Part shown: piece after piece, positions 36,481 through 46,700 of the stretch
How positions within the stretch are numbered: the first letter of the stretch is position 1
Layout of the letters: every line of letters starts with the position of its first letter
NCBI GenBank assembly: GCA_030272585.1
Contig: BSYQ01000010.1
Location: 1,736,001 to 1,800,000 of the forward strand
Direction: 5' to 3'
Length of the DNA: 64,000 bases
From: Bryopsis sp. KO-2023
Taxonomy: Eukaryota > Chlorophyta > Ulvophyceae > Bryopsidales > Bryopsidaceae
Translations under genes and position numbers: made by a program
The notes under the pieces: generated by a model
What the model saw: the letters and a program-made list of their open reading frames with translations, nothing else
Database searches by the model: none
What the model was told of the DNA's origin: nothing

Positions 36481-37505
36481 AGACGCTGAAAGTCCTGCGT
36501 CTAAAATTACTTAGAAGTGGCTCTATAGTGTAACTATCGCCTATGAATCAATGAGACTGCTTTTTTGTTAATATTGAGGAATATACAATTGGCACTTGGC
36601 ACATACCATGCTTTGTTAAGCTGTCGAATATACAAATGAAAACGGGCGTATGCATGCATGCTATTATACTGATTATTAATAATGAGTATGAATGATAATG
36701 ATGTATAGGGAAAACTGGGTGGTTTGGGTAGGAGACTTTAGGTGGTCCATCCCACAGTTTTTGGGAAACCGTTTCGAGTGAGATAATTGTTTACTATATA
36801 ATTCAGAACATTTTCAGATATTATTATGGATTAAATGTTTTTATTTAATGCACTTGCTTTTTGTTTCTGACGTAATATAAAGAAATATACTTAAGTATAT
36901 ATATTTCATTTCTGAGGAATGCACAAAATAATTTTCATAATTTCATGCACTCTTTTATTTAAGAGAACAAGTTTTCTGAGTCGGACTCTTGGCTTGGGTT
37001 TTGCATTCAACCAAACCAGATCACTCAACCAAACAAGGTTCACAGCTCATACCACACTGCAGGATAAGCCAGCAGGCTTCTTATCCTCATGCATCTGCAG
37101 CAACAATTGACATTTTCTGCCACATTTCCACCAACCACCCACACAAAAAACTTCTGTATAAGGAGCCCCCCTGAATTTTGATTTTTAACCACCTCCCGTT
37201 TCCTCTTTCTAGCGTTTGTTCATTGAGTTGTGTTCGAAAATAAAAAGAAACATCGAAAAAAACTGCTAGTGCTGAGCCCATGACGAAATCTCTTTGATGT
37301 GGAAACGTTGATGAGGTCCAGATGCTGGGTGGAATGTTGGGTTGCAGTCTGCGAACACACTTTTATTTCTTCAAGTTTTATTAATCCCACTGCTTGTTTC
37401 CAGACCTCTCCTTCTCCTTCATTTTATAAAACTATAATAATTATTGGAAGGAAAAAGAAAAACAAGAAATGCTACATGAATGATGTTTCAGCACAGTCAC
37501 GTCCG
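36481..37505. other. AT-rich intergenic stretch
   Basis: Non-coding to about 37500. A 60-residue minus-strand frame at 37281-37087 lacks splice partners and is not called. Confidence 0.4.
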
Positions 37506-37861
37506 TCATGGAGAGATTTGATCATATGATGCATCGATATCTTTAAACCCTAAAAACGAAAGAAAACTAAATCAGGAATTCTCACCCGTTTGGTGGCTCC
37601 TCGGTTTGAAGTTTCTCCAGCTTTGATTTGCAGGCTCCTCCTTGCTGGTAGGAGTGGCCTCCCCTTCAAAGCAAACCGTCTGTTGTTGATCAATATTCGA
37701 CAGCAACACGCGTTCCACCCTTCTCACTAAAAAATGATTCAAATACGCAGTGTTAAGACTTTGTGTACAGAGGGCTGGGCATTATCTCCCGTGGGACATC
37801 ATCAAAACTATCGCAGTAGAGGAAAGCCAGCCGAACATGCAGGAAACCAAAGCTACCTACC
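37506..37861 (-). CDS. Possible small gene, 3' exons only
   Basis: On the minus strand an acceptor at 37727 opens a 46-codon frame (37726-37586, containing RRVERVLLSNIDQQQTVC). It ends at a good donor (acgg/gtgaga). The leftover phase matches a terminal exon 37549-37506 ending DASYDQISP and a stop. An upstream donor at 37861/37860 also fits the phase and would add a Ser/Arg-rich exon starting near 37934. I found no start codon in frame, and no family is recognisable. The three phase-consistent junctions are the only support. Confidence 0.4.
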
Positions 37862-38146
37862 AATGAACCCTGCTCCCTCTATGGCTCGAGCTGAGCAAGA
37901 GGTCTTCTCCTTCCTTCGCTCCCCCGATGTCTGCGAACACGCGTCGAGCAGAGTTTAAAGAAAGTATCCCAGCTTGATTTTAAATTATTGGCAGTTTTAG
38001 GTTTCTCGGAGAGGCTTCCATTTCATCAGCAAGGTCTGACATAGAAACATTGAAAAGATGGGTCTTATCCCGCAAAAACGACAAGCTCAACATAAAACTC
38101 ACCAGCAGATGGGTGTGCAACATAGCGAAAACTCCACCCAGAAACC

Positions 38147-39434
38147 ATGCGCGGCTTCTCCACCATTGCGACCGCTTTCGTTGTGAGTTTAATCCTCCTC
38201 TCAGTGGTTTCGTTTTCACGTGGCCCAGCCCTTGGGTCGCACAGCATCACCACGTCGAATCCAGAGAGAAAAGTGCTGGATCTGGCGGCGGAGGAGCTGG
38301 ACGGTGTCTGGGTGGGAGCGGCGAAGCCGGTCCTTATTGCAGATCGATCCACGCTTCTCCCTGTGTGCGCAGAGACGTCGTCCTCATGCACTAAGGATAC
38401 GCCAACCACACTCACCTTGACGATATCAGGTGGCCTGGTGTCTTGACCCAACATCATTGCTTTGTTTTCGAGCGCACGAGAAACCGAAATTTTTCCCAGG
38501 CAGTTGATTCTTTTCGGAAGATGCGTAGCGCAATATTACCAATGGTGGGGGAATTCAGCGACGTTTTTTTCCCTGTATCGGAAACGGACATCAACGCTCC
38601 ATTGAGGGGAGAAATCGAAGGCTCTGTTGCACAGGTGGGAAGAATTTCACGTCCACCGAAACGAGGAACGAATTGGCAGCGTGTCCAGAACACGAGCCCG
38701 TGACCGAGGAGAGATTGAGGGGGAGCATTACCAGCTTCGAGAAAAACCGGCTTTCTGTGTCCTACACTCGTGAACAGCATGAGTTCGACTCCAAAGACCC
38801 GTATTTTTCCGCCCTGACTGAGCTCGGGCTCAGCGTACTTCCTGAGAAGCGATCCGCTTGCTCCATCATGGAGGTAAACCCACCATGAGGATAATTTCAA
38901 CATGCAAATTGCTGGTGGCTCAAAAAAAAAAACAGGTCCTTCGAGGCGATTGGGCATTGTGTGTGCACATGGCTTGTTGTTACATGTTAGGTGTATTTGG
39001 AGAGCGGCAAAGTGAAAGCGGACATCAAGACGGGCTTCGATTTTACTGGAAACCTGAGGGAATACATACAATACCTGGGGGGAGATGGTTCGAGCATTTC
39101 CATGTGCAAGGACGGGATTCTGGAATGTCATATTGATTTCAGTAATTATTCCAGAATTGTTTACCAGGGCCACAGCACCATGACGGTGGAGTGCACCTCT
39201 GGTGAGGCGGCCAGCTCAGATAAACTTGGTGTGCTTTGCTTTTGCCGTTGTTTCTGTGTGGAGGATTGTGCAGTAAAGACCCGGGTCCCCCCACATGACA
39301 TTTTCTTTCAACCCATTGCAGAAGGAAAAGGATTAATGGGGAGATTATTGGCGTTCGTCTTTTCAAACTCACTTTTTGCATCTATTTCTGCAGGCAAGTG
39401 CCTTGATTTGGGGCCCGGGGCTCTACCCATGTAA
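38147..39434 (+). CDS. Secreted eight-cysteine family protein, copy A (257 aa)
   Basis: Four exons, 38147-38429, 38635-38873, 38991-39201 and 39394-39434, join in phases 1, 0 and 1. A signal peptide (TAFVVSLILLSVVSFS core) is followed by a mature domain with eight cysteines shared with copy B, at VCAE, SSSC, AC, SAC, MC, LEC, VEC and KCLDL. Conserved blocks are VLDLAAEELDGVWVG, ERLRGSITSFEKNRLSVSY, LSVLPE and KVKADIK. I recognise no known family. An extracellular disulfide-bonded domain with four disulfides is inferred. The neighbouring copy B keeps exon borders and phases, so the pair arose by gene duplication including introns. A decayed third copy lies at 23640-24330. Confidence 0.88.
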
Positions 39435-39621
39435 TATTGTGTGTTTCTAATTCGGCTGGGTATAACCCAAAGAAATAAATGTATTCTGGAGGCTAGCGTG
39501 TCGGTGGTCAGCACCGCTGACTGAGAAAAAGTACCAGATTCATGGTTCGCTTGGCGTTTTCTTTCTTGTCGTTTTTTTTCTTTCTTTCCGGTAGGACAGG
39601 GGGAGTGGGGATCTCCCTGCC

Positions 39622-39704
39622 CAACCCTTAGCAGCCTAACCCTTAAAAGAGAAGGGGGAGATTTTTGTAACCCTTAAAAGAGAAGGGGGAGATTTTGTAT
39701 GTAT
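39622..39704 (+). repeat. Short direct repeat in the copy A 3' flank
   Basis: Two head-to-tail copies of cccttaaaagagaaggggga followed by gatttttgta or gattttgtat. Confidence 0.85.
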
Positions 39705-40484
39705 TTCTATCATTGATTTTGACGTGCATTCAGCTGGAAAACTGTAAAAAATTTTGCAGTGTCTAATGGAAACGAAAGTGTACACTGGCAGTGGGGTACC
39801 CAGATTCTCTCTCATTATCTGTTTTTCAGAGAGACAGATCCCTTCAATTTCACATCAATTCTCCACTGCTGTCCCCCCAAAGAAAAGCACCAACTGAATT
39901 GTCAACCAACTTCTTTTCCTTATCCAATTATATATATATAAAATCTTTATATATAGATCACCTAAGCAGGCAGGCTCTGTCAGAAAGATGGACTGTCACA
40001 GACATGACGGTCATGTGTTGATAGGGCTTCTTGTTGATTTACGCCGGATAGATGCCGCTTGGCATTGGGTTTTGGGATTATTGATTGTGGGAAACAGAAC
40101 CGACAAGTGTAAAAAGCATCTATTGCACAAAGTACAACATAATGTAGTTTGCAAGATCCAGTCAAGAGAATTATGATTGTGCTTGTTTGTTTGTTTGTTT
40201 GTGCTGTACGTTGCATGACAGACAGAGTGCGACTAGATTGATGGGACCTTTATGTGTGATGTGTGTGGTTGTGGTTGTCCGAGATATGCCAGTTAGCACT
40301 TCAATTACATTTTTGCAAAAAGAGGCCATCACCCCCCGTAATGCCAGAGTAATACAAATGTGATAACTATAAAAAACCCACCCAAGAAACATCTTTCTGA
40401 ACTAAAAAAAAACAACACCGCTCCAAAAAAACATATGATTATGATAAAAGGTTGTCGACGTTTGTACATTGAAAACAGATATAT

Positions 40485-40940
40485 CTATTCTAGAATAGAA
40501 GACGAAAGCCTGCTGAATCGGAAAAAAGATATTGGGGGGGCATGTGTCCGAAAACCAAAGACCCAGGAGTAGCGCCGACAAATACACGAATAACCACAGC
40601 AATCATGTATTAAATGCATCTCATCCTCGACTGCAAGATGGCACACCAGGCACACCGGGATCATTTGGATCAATATTGGAGAAGGGACCCTGCTCAATCT
40701 CCAAGAAATGAACTCCACAACGAAACCACAAGAAAAAACCTCGCAAAGATAAAGGTGACAAGAAAAATAAAAACCGTTCATAGCGAATCGTCGTCTTAAT
40801 CTTCCCCGTACCAATTTTGAATTCCAGAAACAGGCCCCGAAAAAGTATGAGCTAAATGTGCCGAACGACATGCCAGTTAGCATGGTTACAGCTGATTGTA
40901 CAATGGTGATAGTTATATGGTACAGTCTCAGGGGATACAA
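40485..40940 (-). mobile_element. Possible non-LTR retrotransposon ORF2 remnant
   Basis: A minus-strand frame of 151 codons contains VCLVCHLAVEDEMHLIHDC. The pattern C-x2-C, E-D-E, H, C resembles the zinc-knuckle-like segment seen downstream of reverse transcriptase in many LINE-type elements. The rest of the frame shows no reverse transcriptase or RNase H motif. At best this is an old 3' fragment. Confidence 0.35.
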
Positions 40941-41174
40941 GTAGGGTGTGTTGCCTTTGTAAGATATTCCGATTGCTTTTCAACAAAGCCAGCATCTTGT
41001 ACTATTTGTGCACCATCAACTTCAATCCTTTCAGGCTCCCAAAGATAGACTTCCAACTCGCTGACACGAAAAAAGTAATAATCGGTGCTGTCACCTGAAA
41101 AGAGGAGCTTTCCCCATAGAAATAATCGGGAGAGGAGCTGTCTGCTTCATATTGAACAGATTTGGCTAGCAACT

Positions 41175-42764
41175 ATGAGTGGTTCATCTATCGTTTCGAC
41201 CGCTTTCGTTTTTACTTTATACCTGCTTTCAGGAGTTTCGTGTGAACATGGCCTTGGCCTGGTGTCGCTGGGGAGTGGGCTGGCGTTTGGCTTGAGGGAC
41301 GCAACCCCTCTCCCTCTTCGGCGCCGGATGCTTTCCACGACGGGCAAAAAACTTGGCAAAGTATGTCTTTTGAAAGCAAACAAAAAAGAAGCACCATTGT
41401 TTGCAGTCCCCGTATTCCCGATGGGAATTTCCCACCTCGGTTCCCACTGTTCAGTTGCCGCGACGGAAAGTGAAAAAAAAAGAAAGTAGCGGAAAGCAGC
41501 TTGGAAGGTTTCGAAAGCGTGTTTGGTTGTCGCAGGGCAGCAGCACGTCGATTCCAGAGAGAGACGTGCTGGATCTGGTGGCAGAGGAGCTGGACGGTGT
41601 CTGGGTGGGAACAACCAAGCCAGCTGCTCTTCTGAACCCGTGGACGTCTTTGCCTGTGTGCGCGGAAGCGTCATCCTCCTGCGCCAAGGATACGCAACTA
41701 CCACTGACCATCACGATATCAGGTGGAGCGTTTGTCACCTGGTTCTTGTTGTTTAGTTTCCATCCCACAGAACACAATATCCTTGCTGGGTATGATTGTG
41801 GAAGGCGTGTGAAGTGTGCGGATTGGGACGTCTTTTGTTTCTCTCAGCCGAACTGAGACGTCCAACGCAGCATGGCCGTGATTTTGCTGTGGGGAAATGG
41901 TTGGTTGTTTGTGGTGTAGGTGGGAAGGACTTCACGTACGTCGTGGACCCAGTTGAGAAGGATGAATCCGCGGAGTGTTCGGTGCCTGTGATTGGGGAGA
42001 GGTTGAGCGGAACCGTGACTGGCTTCGAGGAAAACCGACTTTCCATTTCCTATGGTCGGGAAGCGCTTCGGTTCGACACCACGGAAGAGGTTGGGTCCGA
42101 CCTGACGGAGGTCGGGCGCAGCGTACTTCCTGAGGACCAATCTGCTTGCTTCACAATGGAGGTTTGTTACACGAGTCCGTATTTATTTCCACAATCAATC
42201 AATCCAATGTGCAACCCATGTCTATATATATTTTTTTTAAACAACCCCATGTCTATTCACAATGAGATGAGCGGATGATTGTTTTTGGCTCAAGAAAAAC
42301 TGGTCCATCGACCGGTTGATTTCATGATTAGACATTCAGTGTGATATATATATATTGCACTTGCTGAACAGGTGTATGTGGACGGCGACAAAGTGAAAGC
42401 GGATATCAAGATTAGCAATGCTTACTATGGAAGCCTCCGGGGTTATGCCAAGTTCCTTGCAGATGGCGGTTCAGCCTTTTCAGTGTGCAAGGATGAGATT
42501 CTGGAGTGTGACATAGATTTCGGCGATGTATCCAGCATCGTTCTCCAGACACAGCAGTTTGTGACGATGGAGTGCACCTCCGGTAAGGCAGCCTATCCTG
42601 ATTTTTAAAAATTTTAAATTTGCTTTTATTATCGTTTCTGTATGGGGGCCTGCTGGCCACCTCATGATATTACCCCTTTCAGAAACAGAAGGGTGGATTT
42701 AATCTTTTCCATCTCATTTTGTGTGTGTTTTCCCGCAGGCAAGTGCCTTGATTTGGTTGGGTAG
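41175..42764 (+). CDS. Secreted eight-cysteine family protein, copy B (250 aa)
   Basis: Five exons, 41175-41261, 41536-41722, 41920-42161, 42372-42582 and 42739-42764, join in phases 0, 1, 0 and 1. The signal peptide core is TAFVFTLYLLSGVSC. The mature region aligns with copy A over its whole length: VLDLVAEELDGVWVG, ERLSGTVTGFEENRLSISY, RSVLPE, KVKADIK and the end CTSGKCLDL. All eight copy A cysteines are present, plus one near the signal cleavage site. Copy B has one extra intron (41262-41535) right after the signal-peptide exon, where copy A is continuous. Function is unknown; an extracellular disulfide-rich protein is inferred. Confidence 0.88.
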
Positions 42765-43715
42765 GACTCGAAGAAATCGTTGAATTCTGGAGGCTAGCAT
42801 GTCAGACTGACATTGTCAGTACCACCGAGTAGGGAGGTATAAGAGTCACGGTTTTCTTGGCTTCTTTTCCATCTTCTTTTCGTTAGGACAGGGGGAGTGG
42901 GGGTGCCCCCGTTACATTTTTGTATGTATAATACATTGATTCTGATTTTGACATGCATTCAATTTCTGCTGGGAAGTTTGGAATGTGTCGACATGCAAGG
43001 AAATTTGATTTTTTTGTGGCAAACTGTTGAAATCATTTGGAATGTCCAGTGGAGAGAGAAACTTGAAAACTGGTGTCCGATGAAGTGGGTTTACCCAGGT
43101 CCACAAGAAAAACAAAAAGGAAAACCACATCCCTTTGATTTCGGGTTGCCCAATGCTATCCCCCAGCAAAAGTGTCAGACTGAATTATCCACCACCTTCT
43201 TTTCCTTATCCGAAAAGGAGAAAGGCAAGTCATGACATTAATAGCTTCCAATCTGAACGGAATAAGGTCTCTAGAAACGAACCAAACCAAACCAAACCAA
43301 ACCAAACCAAACCAAAAACGAACCAGAAACGAACGCTGCCTCATGAGGCTTCCTCAATGTGGGTGCCACACAGTGAATTGGGTCTGCAGCGTTGAAAAAA
43401 TAAATCCAAAAAAAATAAAATTCCTGGTCTGTTTCTGGACGATGTGACGTGTCTGTCATCCGTCAACGCCCCCCGACCCCACGCGGAACGAGAACGAGGA
43501 GCCGCTCCCACGGAACATTTCTTGAAGTGTTGAGCGCGTCCCCCTGGGTCACTAATCCCCTACTTTCAGACTAATTAGCCCCCCTGGACAAGAAAAAAAA
43601 AAAACAGAAGCAAAAAAAAACAACAGAGCAGAAAACGTATCGAACAAGAGTCCTCGGTTTCTCCTTGGCGTGTTTCTTTTCGTTCGAACGGGCGTTCAAG
43701 ATCTAAGCCCGCGGG
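42765..43715. other. Copy B 3' flank and symporter leader
   Basis: 42770-43230 is homologous to the 3' flanks of copy A and of the decayed copy. A pentanucleotide repeat follows at 43278-43314. From 43440 the sequence becomes GC-richer and probably contains the promoter and leader of the symporter gene. Confidence 0.55.
43278..43314 (+). repeat. Pentanucleotide microsatellite (ACCAA)n
   Basis: About seven perfect ACCAA units, flanked by two interrupted relatives (gaacgaacc). Confidence 0.95.
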
Positions 43716-46700
43716 ATGGGAGACCCGGCAACGAACGCCGAGTCTGACAAAGACGCTCAGCTGGACTGTGAGGCGACCGAGGATGAACCGCAAACGAAGG
43801 AGGGTTACGTAGGTAAGGGGAAAAAAGGAGCTAAACGGAAGGATGGGGAAAACATATCGTGTGACTGACGATGGAGGCACGGAGTCCAAGAGGGGGAGTA
43901 GACTTGACCGGTCTGGGAAGGAAACGTCCGTAAAAAACGGCGCGATGTATTGGTAGTGTTTCTTTTCCTCGTGCGATTCGTGGCGTGACGTGACATCCCG
44001 CGGACGCCAAGGTCGCTCGATGTTTTTTTCACAGAAACGAACAACTCTGGAGGCTGTGTTGTGCGTGAGAAACAATTTAAAATGTTTTCATGCATATCTT
44101 TGTGATGGCTTCTCCCTCCTCCCCATCCCCAACCCCACATATGAGAAATAAAGATAAAGGAGTTGGACAGAATCTCTGAAAACAACTGATGGGGTGCTGA
44201 AAAGAGTCCTGTGTGTGTGTGTTTCTGTGTGAAAAGGCAAGGTTTCGCCTTGGTGGAAAGTTTCATATGGGCTTCCCGGATTTGCAACCACATCCCTTTC
44301 TTTTCTCATTGCTGTGTATGCAAACGACTTCTATGTTCTATTGGTGAGTTGCGGGATTTCCCAATTTCGGGATGCATATATATTCCTAATGCCAAAAATC
44401 TGTGGACGGATATATTTGTACATAGAATCAATGTGCGGAATCACAGGCAATAACAATATGACTCTTGTGAAAACACATTTTTGCATAATCTTTCTTTGCA
44501 ATCCTTGATTTGTGTTTTTTTTATTTTGGAAGCAAGATGTGGGCAGAGTATCTGAATGCATGAATTCCCCCTCCCCCCCCCCAACAAAAAAAAGAAAAAA
44601 AAAAAAAAAGGAAAAGAAAGAAGAAATTTAATATATGCAAACACATAAGAAAGCAAGACATCCAATGTCATTTGATGTAGTCTCTTGAAAAAGCTAAAAA
44701 AGAAAAATTGTTGGATGTTTCCCCCACAAAAAAAAATGAACATCCTGTCGCAAAAATCGTTTGCATTTTTTTCTTTGATTTGAGGTCATTTTTTTTTCTT
44801 TCTTTTCAGGGAGCCAGTTTGTCGTTTTTATCTTTTTTCACGGCTTTGGCGAGGTCTTTCGACGTTTTGACAGATCCCATCATGGGATGGTTTTCCGACA
44901 AGACGCGGACCAGATTCGGAAGGAGACGGCCCTTCATGTTTCTGGGTTGCTTCTTTTATGCTATGCTGTTCGTCGCGCTTTTCACACCGCCGACGCCTTC
45001 GTCAGACACTGGTAGGTAGTGGGTGAATGGGTGGGTGGATATGTATCTTGTAATTTTTTTTTTCATTTTTTTTATATCTTTTTCGAATATGTATTTACAT
45101 CGAGGTTGAAAATGTGGTCTATCCACTGGATGAGTGATACGAGCCCGCAAGGCTATTTTATAATATTTGTATATATATATATATATATATATTGAATTGA
45201 AAGTATTTTACACAAGGCCAAAAGGCCAAGTGCAGCCCGTTCATAGAAATGTGTTAGAGATTGACTCAGGAAAACACACACCGTATTATCACAATATATA
45301 TATATATAAATATAATATTATTGTCCATATCAACAAATCTCTACCCCAAAGGTAAATCAAGAAGAATTTGATTCGAGAACTGCCAGAAATATCTATATAT
45401 GTATACGTTTTTTTTTTTTCCTTGTAAGTTACCACCAGAAATGTATATATATACATTTTTCTTTTCCCTTGTAAGTTAAATACAGTGTTGCTGTATTTTT
45501 TTTTCGAAGATCAAGTAGATTGTGGTGGAGCCAGCCTTATTTTTTCCCCACTCAATGGCTTCACCGTTCATTCTTTCTGCAACTTTGGCATCGATTTTTC
45601 CGAATTTTCCTTTTTCTGATTTTTTTTTTCGATCTCCCCCAAAAAAAAATGCAGAGGGAGGAAAGAACACGGCTGCTGCCTACTGGTTTGGATTTTTCTA
45701 TACCACTTTCTATCTGTTCGATACGTTTACGAACGTACCTTACGAAGCCTTGGGCCCAGAATTATCGGATGACTATCACGAACGAAACAACATTTTCTTT
45801 GTGGCCAAACTCTTCAATTACTTGGGTAAGGATTCTAAAGTTGTAAAACCACAGCTTTTTTCCTTTCTTTTGGGGCCAAACTCTTTAATTACTTGGGTAA
45901 GAATTCAAAAAATAAAACCACAGCTTTTTTCTCTTCTTTTGTGGCCAAACCATTCAATCACTCGGGTAAGGATTCACAAAGCGAAAATCAAACTTTTTTT
46001 TTCTTTTTTTTTGGGGGGGGGGGAGAAGAAAACTTGCGTGATAGAATCGTGCTTTCGGTGGGAAAAGTTGGTGCACTTATTTTTTTTTTCCTAACTCTTT
46101 AGAAAAATAAACAAAAAAACCGGTTGGTATTGTAGGGATGATGTTTGCTGCAGCAGCCCCTGCTGTGATTTCTTACATTTTGAGGCAACCAGGGGACGGT
46201 TCTTTGGATTGTCGAGACTTGTACACTTCTGCAGACAATCCCAGCATGGATTTGCCGGTAGCCTTTCCACAGTTCATCGACTTCGACGATCAATGCGTCT
46301 CTATGGTCGATTGCGAAGGCAGCCAGGGTCGAGTGAGTATGCCGTATTTCTTGAATAGTGTCACAGTCTCCAATAGTGTTTCCCCCCCCCCTGGAGGTAC
46401 ATAGTGAAAACATAGTGACTTGGGGTTACTAATAGAGATAATACGGCAGGTTTATCATTAGCAAATGGGGAGTTGTCAGTTGTTTGTCTGTGTGTGTGTG
46501 TTTCATTGCAATGATATGTATTTTTATTTTATTACTCTTTTTTTTTTTTTTTTTTCCCGGGGGGGGTGGGGGGGTGGGGGAAGGGGAATGAAAACCTCCA
46601 TGTATTGAAATCTACATGTGAATTATAAAGTGCATTGACTTTCGTATTTTCGGCAGGCCTGTTTTGCTGAGATATCCGAAAGACTCGGAAATCGATATCT

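Larger units (their letters stand above)
39435..41174. other. Spacer between the two tandem secreted-protein genes
   Basis: 39470-39940 is 3' flank shared in part with copy B. It includes the ggaggctagc and acagggggagtggg blocks and a 34-bp direct repeat (acccttaaaagagaaggggg at 39627 and 39670). The remainder is AT-rich, apart from a possible retroelement scrap at 40485-40940. Confidence 0.5.

Noticed and set aside
39490..39560. tRNA-derived SINE (A-box-like tagcgtgtcgg, B-box-like ggttcgcttgg)
   Set aside because: The same stretch in copy B lacks the B-box-like part. Both are better explained as 3' flank of duplicated genes.
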